The notes: generated by a model not told the origin, from the letters alone. Positions 18,254 through 28,208 are shown, counted from the first letter of the stretch. The stretch: DNA of 64,000 nucleotides from Larkinella arboricola (GCF_003259745.1 NZ_QLMC01000006.1:148731-212730), one strand, 5' to 3'. Numbers and translations are program-made.

Positions 18254-18296
18254 TTCTGGATACTCTATTCATTCTTATATCACCCGTTGGCTTAAA

Positions 18297-18341
18297 GAAA
18301 CGCAGACAGCCCCGTGAAGCTCACGGGGCTGTCTGCGTTTC
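18297..18341. terminator. Very long bidirectional terminator hairpin
   Basis: A perfect 21-bp stem with a 3-base loop (AGC at 18318-18320): core arm CGCAGACAGCCCCGTGA and its exact complement, flanked by GAAA and TTTC. The A-run on the left and T-run on the right let it act in both directions. It sits between the receptor gene and the convergent GntR gene. Confidence 0.9.
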
Positions 18342-18690
18342 ATCTCCTCATGTTAAATTCCCTCAGGGGATTTTCAGCAGCGTTCGATGCTGAACGTTGG
18401 GTGCCTCCCCAACTTGTAGAAGATAAACCTCCGGCCTCAACCCGGCCTTCGGCTGAAGCAACTAAAGATGAGCCCGCCAAAGCTTCCTTCGACGGGCCAA
18501 TGATCCCCTTGTGGCATATAACCACGCCTGCTTTCAAGCTTATGTATGATCTCAACTGTTGGACATACTCGATACAACTGACCTTATAACTCGGATAAAC
18601 AGCAATTTCTGTCAGCTGATCTACCGCCAGCTCCGTTTGCAGATCTACCCGAAAACCCTACAGCTCTATGAAGAGAGGTAAAGGCCGGAT
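18342..18690. other. Unassigned stretch, no supported gene
   Basis: About 350 bases lie between the terminator and the end of the regulator gene. A 91-codon plus-strand frame (18314-18589) overlaps the terminator hairpin, which argues against it being a gene; a 71-codon minus-strand frame also exists. Neither resembles a family I know. The sequence is richer in GC than nearby non-coding DNA and could be a decayed gene or mobile-element remnant, but no ends or motifs prove that. Confidence 0.4.
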
Positions 18691-19386
18691 TTAAGCTTTA
18701 ATCGTATTATAATAAACAGATAGATGAATCCGCATGGCTTGTTGAAATTCTTCGGAGGTGCCTTCTTTCAATATTTTAAATAAATCATAATGAGAAACCG
18801 GATCCTTAATCACGGCATGCCCTCCCGGTTTCGACAAGGATGTAAAAACGTGTTCAAAAACCGGGAATAACAAACTTTGAAATCGCTGGAACGTTTCATT
18901 GCCCGTCATGTCATACAACTTGCCATGAAACTCAATCTCATCTTCTTTGGAAAGCAAAGGCAGTTTTTTTTGCTTTTCAACGATCAATTCCAGCTCATCC
19001 AGTGCCTTCGCCGTTTTGCGGGCAAATAGAAAATCGGCGATACCCATCTCCAGAATCAAACGAAGTTCGAAAATATCATTCAGGCTGCTCTGACTTAAAA
19101 TCAGTGGGTTAAGTACTTTTTCGATACTAGCCAACGGATCCGGCTGAGCCATGACCATTCCCCGTCGGGGACGTGTTTCAATCATTCCCAGCATCCGCAA
19201 TCGACTTAGGGCTTCCCGCACCACATTTCGGCTTACGTTTAACCGTTGCGCAATCTCCTGCTCATTCGGTAAAGGATCGCCGGGTTTAAAGGCATTCTCG
19301 GTAAAAAATTCCCGCAGACTGTTTTCAACACGATCCGTCATCGACAGACTCTCCAGCGGTTCAAGCAGACCAGATTTGGTATTCAT
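18691..19386 (-). CDS. GntR/FadR-family transcriptional regulator
   Basis: A 231-residue regulator. The winged helix is at about 18-80: PNEQEIAQRLNVSRNVVREA and LGMIETRPRRGMVM are the classic GntR helix-turn-helix and wing. The C-terminal FCD effector domain (about 105-225) keeps the metal/ligand histidines: EFHGKLYD, PVSHYDLF and RIHLSVYY. FadR-subfamily FCD proteins sense sugar acids, sialic acid or carboxylates. The gene is divergent from the 19-gene catabolic operon, and the 199-base gap holds both promoters, so it is probably the operon's local regulator, with a pathway acid as inducer. Function as repressor is inferred from the family. Confidence 0.9.
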   Translation of the reverse strand: MNTKSGLLEPLESLSMTDRVENSLREFFTENAFKPGDPLPNEQEIAQRLNVSRNVVREALSRLRMLGMIETRPRRGMVMAQPDPLASIEKVLNPLILSQSSLNDIFELRLILEMGIADFLFARKTAKALDELELIVEKQKKLPLLSKEDEIEFHGKLYDMTGNETFQRFQSLLFPVFEHVFTSLSKPGGHAVIKDPVSHYDLFKILKEGTSEEFQQAMRIHLSVYYNTIKA

Positions 19387-19403
19387 CTTCTATTAGTTTG
19401 GTA

Positions 19404-19411
19404 CAAAGGTA
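19404..19411 (-). promoter_or_regulatory. Minus-strand -7 box of the GntR gene
   Basis: On the minus strand this reads TACCTTTG, an exact TAnnTTTG -7 box, 18 bases before the regulator's ATG, giving a very short leader. It overlaps TTTGGTACAAA (19398-19408), a nearly symmetric sequence that could be an autoregulatory GntR site. Confidence 0.5.
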
Positions 19412-19448
19412 AGGCAATCCGGTAGTAAAGCGGGTACTTTTTGAAGGA

Positions 19449-19502
19449 GTATATCTTTTTTGATACAATTTTATTGAAGTTAAAATACTAATATTACATT
19501 TG
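19449..19502 (+). promoter_or_regulatory. Promoter of the catabolic operon with candidate operator
   Basis: TTG at 19474-19476 and TACATTTG at 19495-19502, 18 bases apart, form a textbook Bacteroidota promoter; transcription would start near 19509, leaving a leader of about 75 bases before the SusC gene. Just upstream, TATC-N6-GATA (19452-19465) is an inverted repeat in a suitable place for the divergent GntR regulator. The promoter match is strong; the operator is a guess. Confidence 0.65.
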
Positions 19503-19585
19503 TCCTACAAATGAAAAGATAAAAACTAATTTGCCTTAACTGCCCAAACCCGTTACATCATTCTATGATCTAATCCTTTACCCCC

Positions 19586-22500
19586 ATGAAAACACCGCTA
19601 AAAACCGTATTAAGAACTTTTATCCTATGTTGCTGGTGCTGCATTGGGCTGGGAGTATACGCGAAAGCACAAGGTCAGTCGGTTCGCGGAACCGTTACTT
19701 CAAGCGCAGACCAAAACCCCTTGCCTTTTGTGACAGTTGTTGTTAAAGGGACCCAAACCGGCGTGACAACCGATGCAAATGGAAAGTTTACCATCAATGC
19801 CGCCAATGGCAGCGTACTTGTTTTCAGCTACATTGGCTACCAAACGTCGGAAGTTAATCTTGGTAATCAAATCGAGCTTACCGTAACGCTGGACCCCGAT
19901 CAAAAGACCCTCAATGAAGTGGTCGTGGTGGGCTACGGTTCGCAATCGCGGGAAACCGTCACGACCTCGATTTCGAAGCTGGATACCAAGGTGCTGGAAA
20001 ATATTCCGTACGCCAATGCCGCTTCAGCCCTCCAGGGAACGCTGCCGGGCGTTCGGGTGCAAACGACCACGGGCCAGCCGGGAGCCGCTCCCCGCGTGAT
20101 TATCCGCGGGGGGACGTCGATCAACAACCCCGACGGTTCTTCACCCCTTTACATCATCGACGGTGTCATTCGTTCGGACATGAACGACATCAATGCCGAC
20201 GATATCGAAACCTTGCAAGTGCTCAAAGATGCTTCGTCGACCTCCATCTACGGAGCACGGGGCGCCAACGGGGTCGTTATCGTTACCACTAAAAAAGGCA
20301 AAGCCGGCAAAATGCTGATTACCTTCCGGCAGAACACCACGTTCTCGCAACTGGCCAAGCGCTACAACATGATGTCGGCGCGGGATTACGTCTATTACGG
20401 ACGGCTAGGGGTGCTGAATTCAGCCATGAAAATTCCGGAGCGCATGAGTGTCCTGTCGATTGCCAACAGCTTCGGCACCGGCAATGACCTGAGCAACCGG
20501 ACTTACTCGACAGTTCAATACCTATCGCCCGATAACCAGCACAAGCTGAACGAAGGCTGGGAAAGCATTGCTGACCCCGCTGACCCGACCAAAACCCTGA
20601 TTTTCAAGAATACCGACTGGCAGGATGTGTTGTTCCGCACGGGTGTTTCGCAAAACTATTACGTAGGAGCCTCTGGCGGCACGGAAAAAGGGAGTTATAA
20701 CCTCGGCCTCGGTTACCTGAAAGCCCAGGGAATTACGATCAACACGGATTTCCGACGGTTTACGTTCGACTTTAGTGGCGATCTGAAACTGCGCGAAAAT
20801 CTGAAAGTGAATGCCTTCACCAATTTTACCAACTCGGGCAACAACCAGGTTTTCAGCGAGAACCAGATTTTTCAGCGTGCCCTGGCCCTGCCACCCACGG
20901 CCAAACTGTATTTCGAGGATGGCACCCTGTCGCCCGGTTTTAACCGCTCGATCGGTAACCCCCTCTATCACCTCAGCCGGTTTCCGAACGATAATAAACT
21001 GCACCGCCTGACACTGGGCGGGGGTCTGACCTGGAATATTTTACCGGGACTTACCTTCGAACCGTCTGCCTCCTTGTATCTCGTCGGTGCCGACAATAAC
21101 TCGTTCCAGCAATCGTACCTGAACGGTCCGCTGGCGTTCATCGACTCCCGGGTCGCAACGTCCTCCCGTTCTACCCACTGGCAGCAGCAGGTTGACGCCA
21201 TTCTGTCGTACACCAAATCCATCAACGACCACGGATTGGATTTCATGTTCGGCAGTTCGTATTTCGACCGCAAAATATCAGCGCTGTCGGCAACCGGGCA
21301 GGGAGCTTCCACCGACATCATCCCGACCCTGAACGCATCGGCCACCCCGCTTTCCGTTAGTAGTTCGGTTACTCAGCAACGGATTCTCAGCTTTTTTGGC
21401 CGGGCCAATTATAACTACGCCCACAAGTACTTGCTGTCGCTCACCGCACGGTACGATGGGGCCTCCAACCTCGGAGCCAGCAATAAATGGGGGTTATTCC
21501 CCGGCGCGTCGGTGGGCTGGAACATTCACAACGAATCGTTCTGGAAAGACCTCGGCGTTGCCCGGCTCGTGAATACGCTCAAACTGCGGTCGAGCTACGG
21601 AGTAAACGGGAACCTCGGCCAACTGGGTGATTTCCAGGCCCAGGGCACCTACAGTGTAGGGACGCGCTACGACGGCGCAGCCGGTATCCAGAATACCGTC
21701 ATTCCGAACTCGAACCTCAAATGGGAGCAGACCCAGACGTACGACGTCGGGATGGACATCGGCTTGTTCAACGGACGGCTGAATCTGTTGGTGGATTATT
21801 TCAACAAACGCACGGATAACCTGCTGACGAACCTCGAATTGCCGCTGGAAACCGGTTTTACATCCATCCTGACCAACTACGGTAGCCTGCAAAACCGGGG
21901 GGTCGAAGTAGAAATTTCGGGTAACATCCTCCGGACCCAATCTGGTTTCAACTGGAACGCGAGCTTCAACATAGCCACCAACCAGCAGAAAATCCTGAAA
22001 CTACCCGACAACGGCAACGAGCGAAACCGCGTCGGTGGTGTGCAGGTCTACGATCCGGAGACCGGTAAGATCGAGTGGCGCGGAGGCTTGCAGGAAGGTG
22101 GCCGGATCGGCGATTACTATGCCTACAAGCAGATCGGTATTTTTGCAACCGACGAAGAAGCCGCTGCCGCACCGCGCGACATCATTGTTCCGCTGGCCGA
22201 TAAAACCAAATTCGGGGGCGATGTCAACTGGCTGGATGTGGACAACAACAGCGAAATCAACTCCTACGACCGGGTATACCTGGGGAATCCGTTCCCTCGG
22301 GTAACTGGCGGAGCAACGACCTCCCTCTCGTACAAAAACATCGACCTGACCATTCGGGCCGACTATACGCTGGGGCATACCATTTACAACTATACCCGCG
22401 CCATGTACAACGGGCAGTTTGTGGGTGAAAACAATGCCTCGACCGACATCCTCCGTTCGTGGCAAAAAGCGGGTGACCAGACCGATATTGCCCGTTATTA

Positions 22501-22780
22501 CTACGCCGATCAGCAGGTACAGAGCAATCTCTTCCGCCAGAACTCCTACTATTTCGAAAAAGGAAACTTCCTGGCGTTGCGCGAAGTCACCCTGGGTTAC
22601 AGCTTTCCTTCAGCCCTGACCTCGAAAATCGGCCTGAACAACCTGCGACTGAATTTCACCGCCAACAACCTTAAGTATTTCACCAAATATTCTGGTCTGA
22701 ATCCGGAAGAAGGCGGTCAGGACAACGGACGGTATCCGGTTCCGAGAAACTACATCATTGGTCTGAATGTGTCATTCTAA
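19586..22780 (+). CDS. susC-like: SusC-family TonB-linked outer-membrane transporter
   Basis: A 1064-residue SusC protein that would import oligosaccharides through the outer membrane with its SusD lid. Order: signal peptide (about 1-29), carboxypeptidase-like domain (about 33-112), TonB region LNEVVVVGYGSQSRETVT (about 110-127), plug (about 128-245, with VIIRGGTS, PLYIIDGVIR and SSTSIYGARGANGVVIVTT), then a barrel ending in GLNVSF. There is no STN domain, so it does not signal to an anti-sigma factor; this agrees with control by the divergent GntR regulator. It is the first gene of a same-strand run reaching 42231. Confidence 0.95.
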   Translation: MKTPLKTVLRTFILCCWCCIGLGVYAKAQGQSVRGTVTSSADQNPLPFVTVVVKGTQTGVTTDANGKFTINAANGSVLVFSYIGYQTSEVNLGNQIELTVTLDPDQKTLNEVVVVGYGSQSRETVTTSISKLDTKVLENIPYANAASALQGTLPGVRVQTTTGQPGAAPRVIIRGGTSINNPDGSSPLYIIDGVIRSDMNDINADDIETLQVLKDASSTSIYGARGANGVVIVTTKKGKAGKMLITFRQNTTFSQLAKRYNMMSARDYVYYGRLGVLNSAMKIPERMSVLSIANSFGTGNDLSNRTYSTVQYLSPDNQHKLNEGWESIADPADPTKTLIFKNTDWQDVLFRTGVSQNYYVGASGGTEKGSYNLGLGYLKAQGITINTDFRRFTFDFSGDLKLRENLKVNAFTNFTNSGNNQVFSENQIFQRALALPPTAKLYFEDGTLSPGFNRSIGNPLYHLSRFPNDNKLHRLTLGGGLTWNILPGLTFEPSASLYLVGADNNSFQQSYLNGPLAFIDSRVATSSRSTHWQQQVDAILSYTKSINDHGLDFMFGSSYFDRKISALSATGQGASTDIIPTLNASATPLSVSSSVTQQRILSFFGRANYNYAHKYLLSLTARYDGASNLGASNKWGLFPGASVGWNIHNESFWKDLGVARLVNTLKLRSSYGVNGNLGQLGDFQAQGTYSVGTRYDGAAGIQNTVIPNSNLKWEQTQTYDVGMDIGLFNGRLNLLVDYFNKRTDNLLTNLELPLETGFTSILTNYGSLQNRGVEVEISGNILRTQSGFNWNASFNIATNQQKILKLPDNGNERNRVGGVQVYDPETGKIEWRGGLQEGGRIGDYYAYKQIGIFATDEEAAAAPRDIIVPLADKTKFGGDVNWLDVDNNSEINSYDRVYLGNPFPRVTGGATTSLSYKNIDLTIRADYTLGHTIYNYTRAMYNGQFVGENNASTDILRSWQKAGDQTDIARYYYADQQVQSNLFRQNSYYFEKGNFLALREVTLGYSFPSALTSKIGLNNLRLNFTANNLKYFTKYSGLNPEEGGQDNGRYPVPRNYIIGLNVSF

Positions 22781-22793
22781 GCAGCAAACGATC

Positions 22794-24266
22794 ATGAAAA
22801 ATCTTATAATCACCCTGTTAGCCAGCACGCTCTTCCTCGCCTGTAGCAAAGAGCTGGATATTACCCCAAAAAGTCAGATCACGGCGGGATCTTTCTGGAA
22901 AACCCAGGACGACGTGATCGGCGCCCGCAACGGGATGTACGTCCGCTTCCGGGCCTTCACCAACTTCAATTTATATTACCTCGGCGAAGCCCGCAGCGAA
23001 ATCATGGGAACGGGTATTCTCAATGCCGATTTCCGGATTCCGTATTTCCAGAACCGGCTGCACAAAATCACCGCGCCGGGTCCTGACTGGGGAAGCATCT
23101 ATACGATTATTCACGATGTAAACCTGATTCTAAAATACGGGTCCACTATTTCGTTCACCTCGGAAAGCAACAAGAACACCATCCTGGCCGAAGCCTACAC
23201 CATGCGGGCGTACCTGTATTACATTCTGGTCCGCACCTGGGGGGGAACGCCCCTGATGCTCGAACCAACGGAATCGTCTGACCCGGAGAGCATTTACAAA
23301 CCAAGGGCCAGCGAGGAGGAAGTGTTCAACCAAATTACGGCCGATCTGAATAAGGCATTGGAACTGTTCCCGAACAACGCCAACTCAAACCGCCGGAGTG
23401 CGTGGTCAAAACCGGCCGCCAACGCCCTGAAAGGAGACGTTTACCTCTGGATTGCCAAACGACGGAACGGTGGAGAAAGCGCCCTCAATACGGCCCTGGC
23501 GGCATTACGGGAAGTCCAGCAATCCGATGTTTCCTTACTGCCCAACTTCGCGGATGTATTCAACAATGCTAACAAGGGCAACAAGGAGGTTTTGTTTTCG
23601 GTCCGGTATAATGAGCTGGAAGCCGTCAACAACTACGCCGGTGATATGTACATCCGTGATGCCGATTTACCACCGGGCGTCGATGCGGCTACGCTGCAAA
23701 AAATCGGCCTCGGGGGTGGTTTTAACTGGTGGGCCCCTTCCGAAACCATGCGGAAGCAGTTTTCGGCCGACGACAAACGTAAGGACAAGTCGTTTGTGGA
23801 AATTTACGGCAAGAATGCGCAGGGAAATCCAGTTTATTACACGTCAATCATGACCAAATTCAGCGGTTATGTCGACGCCAACGGTCGGCGGTTTCTGGAT
23901 GACATCATCATTTACCGCTACGCCGATGTGCTTCTAATGATTGCGGAAGCCAAAAACGCGCTGGGGCAGGACCCCTCAGCGGAAATTAACCTGGTCCGTC
24001 AGCGGGCCTACGGTGATCAGTTTGAGAAACACCGGTTTGTGTCATCAAGCAAAACCGCCAACGACGACGCCATTCTGAAAGAACGGCTGTTCGAGCTGGC
24101 TTTCGAAGGGAAACGCTGGTGGGATCTGGTCCGGTTCAACAAAGCCTTCGACCTGGTGCCATCGCTCGCCGACCGCAAAGGACAGAACAATCTGCTCCTG
24201 TGGCCGATTTCCGAAACCGTCCTGGGCCGCAACTCCAAACTGGTTCAGAATCCGGGCTACGAATAG
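22794..24266 (+). CDS. susD-like: SusD/RagB-family glycan-binding lipoprotein
   Basis: A 490-residue SusD partner of the preceding SusC. I place the start at ATG 22794, not at an earlier ATG inside SusC, because it begins a proper lipoprotein signal peptide (LLASTLFLAC, Cys about 18). Typical SusD elements follow: SFWKTQDDVIGARNGMYV near 37, TPR helices with EAYTMRAYLYYILVRTWGG near 130, and the C-terminal RLFELAFEGKRWWDLVRF near 435. It binds glycan at the surface and closes the SusC pore. Thirteen bases separate the two genes. Confidence 0.95.
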   Translation: MKNLIITLLASTLFLACSKELDITPKSQITAGSFWKTQDDVIGARNGMYVRFRAFTNFNLYYLGEARSEIMGTGILNADFRIPYFQNRLHKITAPGPDWGSIYTIIHDVNLILKYGSTISFTSESNKNTILAEAYTMRAYLYYILVRTWGGTPLMLEPTESSDPESIYKPRASEEEVFNQITADLNKALELFPNNANSNRRSAWSKPAANALKGDVYLWIAKRRNGGESALNTALAALREVQQSDVSLLPNFADVFNNANKGNKEVLFSVRYNELEAVNNYAGDMYIRDADLPPGVDAATLQKIGLGGGFNWWAPSETMRKQFSADDKRKDKSFVEIYGKNAQGNPVYYTSIMTKFSGYVDANGRRFLDDIIIYRYADVLLMIAEAKNALGQDPSAEINLVRQRAYGDQFEKHRFVSSSKTANDDAILKERLFELAFEGKRWWDLVRFNKAFDLVPSLADRKGQNNLLLWPISETVLGRNSKLVQNPGYE

Positions 24267-24352
24267 CCTCCAGGCGTAGTTGTTAGCTGGCTTAACAACC
24301 GGTTAACAACTATGCCTCTAACAACGAAACAATACGTACTCATATTTATCTC

Positions 24353-25264
24353 ATGACGCAACCCGTTTTAGGCGGCCTGTGGCCTGCCTTATTTACACCG
24401 GTCAACCCTGATGGAAGCCCCAATTTGCAGGAGCTTGAAAAAATAGTTCAATTGTGCATCACCCAAAAACTTGACGGGATTTATCTGTTGGGCTCAACGG
24501 GACAGGGGTTTCTTTTTACCGAAAAACAACGTGGAGAAGTTGCCCGTGTAGTTCTGGAAACCGCGAACGGAGCCTTACCGGTTATCGTTCAGGTGGGTTC
24601 GCTCAACACCAACGAATCCGTCCGGTTGGCCGTAGAAGCCCAAAAACTGGGTGCTTACGGCATTTCCACCGTTGGGCCGATTTATTACCAGGGTGGCTTA
24701 CAGAATACATTAGCGCACTACCGGGCAGTCGGCTCGGCCATCGACATTCCGTTCTACCCCTATCATATTGGCAACCAGAGTGTATTTGGTGGGGATGCGC
24801 GTCAATATATTCAGCAACTCCTTGCGTTGCCCAATATTGCCGGGATGAAGCTGACCACGCAGAACCTGTATGAGATAAGCCTGATGCATATCCTATCCGA
24901 AAACAAACTCACCTTATTTAGCGGAGCCGATGAGCTGTTTTGCCATGCCACCCTCTGCGGTACGGCGGGCGCGATCGGAAGTTTCTTCAATCTCTGGGGA
25001 CCGGAATGCAAGTTCGTTCGGGAAGAATTTGTCAAAGGAAACTTTGAACTGGGAAGCCGCTTTATGCTAACTTTTCAGGATATCATTAATGAGGTTCTGC
25101 CAAATGTCTGGACGTTCTTCCAACAGGCCATGCAGCTCAAACACGGCATTGACATTGGCCTCCCCATTGCTCCGCTAGGAATGGGTAATACACCCTGGGC
25201 GGAGAAAGACATCATTGCAATCTGCGACCGAATTTCTGCCGTCAGCGGGCTGGTGAATCCCTAA
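24353..25264 (+). CDS. DapA/NanA-superfamily aldolase, N-acetylneuraminate lyase-like
   Basis: A 303-residue class I aldolase. It cleaves or forms a pyruvate-linked bond through a Schiff base. Lys166 (GMKLTTQNLYE) is the Schiff-base lysine and Tyr137 (YPYHIG) the matching catalytic tyrosine; LLGSTGQGF at 45-53 is the pyruvate-carboxylate loop, with Gln where NanA has Glu. The stretch GADELFCHATLCGTAGAIGS is more like N-acetylneuraminate lyase than dihydrodipicolinate synthase. There is no signal peptide, so it is cytoplasmic. In an operon with sialidase-like proteins and a NanM-like protein, a nonulosonate or related keto-sugar acid is the likely substrate; other 2-keto-3-deoxy acids remain possible. 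Confidence 0.85.
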   Translation: MTQPVLGGLWPALFTPVNPDGSPNLQELEKIVQLCITQKLDGIYLLGSTGQGFLFTEKQRGEVARVVLETANGALPVIVQVGSLNTNESVRLAVEAQKLGAYGISTVGPIYYQGGLQNTLAHYRAVGSAIDIPFYPYHIGNQSVFGGDARQYIQQLLALPNIAGMKLTTQNLYEISLMHILSENKLTLFSGADELFCHATLCGTAGAIGSFFNLWGPECKFVREEFVKGNFELGSRFMLTFQDIINEVLPNVWTFFQQAMQLKHGIDIGLPIAPLGMGNTPWAEKDIIAICDRISAVSGLVNP

Positions 25265-25288
25265 AACCGACCAACCGAAAACCCTGTT

Positions 25289-27040
25289 ATGAAACTATTC
25301 TGCCTCAACCCTTCCCCGGTTCTTACGCACTACAACCCGCTTATCCGGTTGTCGGCTTGCTGGGCGATTGCGCTGCTTGGAATAGTTTCTGTCCCCGGGT
25401 TTTCGCAGCAGAAACGGTCTGATACCGAATCGTTCGGCATGCGGCTGCGACAACTACCAACCGCGAAATCTGCGGTTTACGAACCGGTTTATGTAGCCTC
25501 CGCGCCCAGTAATGAAGCGACAATGATTCGCCGACAAAACGGCAACCTGTCGATTTTTTACATCAACCGCCCCGGTGAAGCCGATAAACTGCTGTCCATT
25601 TCCTCCGCCGACGGTATTCAGTGGACCGAGCCGGTGGTCGAGTTTGCCTTACCGGGACAGGCTTACTACGCTAACCGGGTGCTGGAAGATTCGCAGGGTG
25701 TGCTGCATGCTATTTTTCACCTCTGGGCAACGGGTCAAAATGGTTACCGGGGCAGGCACCTGGATGTGTGGTATTGCCAGAAATCGCCGTCCGCAACAAC
25801 CTGGAGCCAGCCCCGGAAAATACTGGATGGCTACGTTGGCTCCATGCGTAGTTTTCTCCAGCTCCGCAATGGGCGGATGCTCATGACTTTTGCCAGGGCC
25901 AATCCGGAGCGGATGGAAAAACCGGTGAGCGGACAAACCGATTATGGCTGGAACGATGTTGTGGCGCTGTATTCGGACGACAACGGTCAGCACTGGAAAC
26001 CGTCGGGCAGTACCGTTCGGGTAGCCATCGACAATTCGATGCCGGTCCGTTACGGAGGGGTTGAACCCAACGTCATTGAACTCGCCGATAGTCGGCTCTG
26101 GATGCTCATTCGGACGAATAAAGGTCGTTTGTACGAATCGTACTCCACCGATCAGGGGCAGACGTGGAGTCCGGCACAGCCCACGCGGTTTATTTCGTCG
26201 GACTCGCCGGCCGAGTTGTTGCGGCTTTCCGATCAACGCCTGCTCCTGTTTTTCAATAGTAATCAGCGGTGGGACAACCCCCATAGCTATGCCGCCGGAG
26301 GGCGGGAGGTGCTGCACGCAGCCATCAGCCGGGACGATGGAAAAACCTGGACCGGTTTTCGGGAAGTGTTAACCATGCCATCGACCCAATCCGCCCGAAA
26401 TGCCAAGAGTGACCGGGGAACTGCCTATGCATCGGCCGCCGAAACCACCGACGGAAACGTGGCGCTGGTCGCCGGACAGGGCGAAGCCCGGTCTATCGTC
26501 TTATTCAACCCCAACTGGTTGGACCAGACCAAAGCCGCCGATAACTTTGCCAACGGACTACACCAATGGACGCTGTATGATGCCGACGAATTCTGTCAAC
26601 TAACGCCACTTTCCCCAAAACAAAAGGTATTGCAGCTTACAGGCTCGGAAGCCATCTGGAATTTCCCGGCCCTCGCCAGCGGAGGCATCAAAATGGACCT
26701 GAAAATACCACAGAACCCGACGTCAGTATCCCTGACGCTGACCGATCATTTTTCCATTTCTTCGGACTCTCTGGCGGCTCAACACGGTGTAGTTAGTTTT
26801 GTAGTTCCCCCGACCGTACAGACAAAAACCGGGAAAATGGCCGTTGAAATCCGGTGGGATTGTAAAGCCGGTAACGCTCTTTTGTACGTAAATAACCGAC
26901 TGATTGATCAAACATCCTTACGTCGAAAACCGGACTTCGGGGTCAATTACCTCCGTATTGGTCCGACGAAAACTGGAGACGTATCGTCCAAATTATTCCT
27001 CCAGTCGGTTTCCGTGATTCCAAACAAAGAAACAAACTGA
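25289..27040 (+). CDS. Exported sialidase-like BNR protein with extra C-terminal domain
   Basis: A 583-residue protein with a signal peptide (about 1-40, ending VPGFSQQ; the N-terminus is long). A six-bladed propeller covers about 55-410, with Asp boxes such as YSDDNGQHWKP, YSTDQGQTWSP and SRDDGKTWTG. It lacks a clear FRIP motif near the start, a hallmark of GH33 sialidases, although RRQNGNLSIFYI lies in the matching place. About 170 further residues form a beta-rich domain that resembles a carbohydrate-binding jelly roll. It is a candidate exo-acting glycosidase or lyase in the periplasm; true sialidase activity is uncertain. Confidence 0.8.
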   Translation: MKLFCLNPSPVLTHYNPLIRLSACWAIALLGIVSVPGFSQQKRSDTESFGMRLRQLPTAKSAVYEPVYVASAPSNEATMIRRQNGNLSIFYINRPGEADKLLSISSADGIQWTEPVVEFALPGQAYYANRVLEDSQGVLHAIFHLWATGQNGYRGRHLDVWYCQKSPSATTWSQPRKILDGYVGSMRSFLQLRNGRMLMTFARANPERMEKPVSGQTDYGWNDVVALYSDDNGQHWKPSGSTVRVAIDNSMPVRYGGVEPNVIELADSRLWMLIRTNKGRLYESYSTDQGQTWSPAQPTRFISSDSPAELLRLSDQRLLLFFNSNQRWDNPHSYAAGGREVLHAAISRDDGKTWTGFREVLTMPSTQSARNAKSDRGTAYASAAETTDGNVALVAGQGEARSIVLFNPNWLDQTKAADNFANGLHQWTLYDADEFCQLTPLSPKQKVLQLTGSEAIWNFPALASGGIKMDLKIPQNPTSVSLTLTDHFSISSDSLAAQHGVVSFVVPPTVQTKTGKMAVEIRWDCKAGNALLYVNNRLIDQTSLRRKPDFGVNYLRIGPTKTGDVSSKLFLQSVSVIPNKETN

Positions 27041-27068
27041 ACCCTCCTAAACCCTTAACCCATTCACC

Positions 27069-28208
27069 ATGAAGGCACCTAACTCTTTCAAACACTTCGG
27101 TTTCCTGCTGCTTTTTGGCCTGCTGACCAGTGTTCCGCTTTTCGCGCAACTCGACAAAACCGGCGGCAGTACCACCACCACCGGCTCCTGGATTGCCCCC
27201 AAAGTGGAAGAAATGCCGGACATGAAAATGGGACCATTTGTGCGGCTTGCCGACGGCGGTATCCTGACGGTTCATAAAACCAAAAGCCTCATCAGCCAGG
27301 ACGAAGGCAAAACCTGGACCGAGTATACCATCTTCAGCGACCCCGAAAAGTTTGAAATCAGCGACGAACGGGCTTTGATCCGGACCAGAAAGGGAACCAT
27401 CATTCTGGCCTGCATGAACATGAAAGAACGGTCGGAGTGGAACTGGCAGGAAAAAATTTCTGACTCGCCGGGCGCCACCTTGCCAACCTACGCCATCCGT
27501 AGCCTCGACGGCGGCAAAACCTGGGAGAAAGCCCAGAAATTGCACGACGAGTGGACGGGGGCCATTCGCGACATGATCGAAACCAAGAATGGCAGCATCG
27601 TTTTTACGTCCATGAAAATACGTCACAATCCGGGTCGGCATTCGGTGCTGACCTACACCTCCAAGAATGAGGGCAAAAGCTGGACCCCAAGCAACATCAT
27701 CGACCTGGGCGGAATCGGTCATCATGGGGGCGTAACCGAGGCAACCGTGGAGCAGTTGAAAGATGGCCGGTTGTGGCTATTGATGCGCACCAACTGGGGC
27801 ACCTTCTGGGAAGCCTACTCCAAGAACGACGGCATCAACTGGAGCGGTTTCAATCCGACCAAAATCAGCGCCAGCTCGGCCCCCGGTCTGATCAAAAGAC
27901 TGCAAAGTGGCCGGTTGGTGCTGGTCTGGAACCCCCGGTTTCCACAAGGAAAGATAGAATATCCGTTGAGTGGTGGTGATAACCAATGGTCAGAAATTCC
28001 GGCCAGCAATCACCGCGAAGAATTGACCATCGCTTTTTCGGATGATGAAGGCAAAAGCTGGAGCAAAACCGTCGTTATTGCCCAGATAGGAAAACAGCGT
28101 TGGCTGTCATACCCGTATATTTTTGAACAGAAACCCGGCATCTTGTGGATTACGACGATGCAGGGTGGGTTGAGAATCAAGCTCAACGAAAAAGATTTTA
28201 TACGCTAG
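27069..28208 (+). CDS. Exported sialidase-like BNR protein, tandem copy A
   Basis: A 379-residue protein with a signal peptide (about 1-26, ending PLFAQL). The whole mature chain is a propeller of the BNR_2 type, with Asp boxes SQDEGKTWTE, SLDGGKTWEK, SKNEGKSWTP, SKNDGINWSG and SDDEGKSWSK. Conserved acidic and basic residues occur in GPFVRLADGG, MIETKNGS and LMRTNWGTFWEAYS; the last resembles the Arg/Tyr/Glu corner of sialidase active sites. The next gene is a close paralogue with long stretches of identical DNA. Predicted to be periplasmic. The substrate is unknown but should be the glycan imported by the SusCD pair. Confidence 0.82.
   Translation: MKAPNSFKHFGFLLLFGLLTSVPLFAQLDKTGGSTTTTGSWIAPKVEEMPDMKMGPFVRLADGGILTVHKTKSLISQDEGKTWTEYTIFSDPEKFEISDERALIRTRKGTIILACMNMKERSEWNWQEKISDSPGATLPTYAIRSLDGGKTWEKAQKLHDEWTGAIRDMIETKNGSIVFTSMKIRHNPGRHSVLTYTSKNEGKSWTPSNIIDLGGIGHHGGVTEATVEQLKDGRLWLLMRTNWGTFWEAYSKNDGINWSGFNPTKISASSAPGLIKRLQSGRLVLVWNPRFPQGKIEYPLSGGDNQWSEIPASNHREELTIAFSDDEGKSWSKTVVIAQIGKQRWLSYPYIFEQKPGILWITTMQGGLRIKLNEKDFIR

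Noticed and set aside
18314-18589. 91-codon frame after the TonB receptor
   Set aside because: Its first codons lie in the stem of a perfect 21-bp terminator, so translation from there is unlikely.
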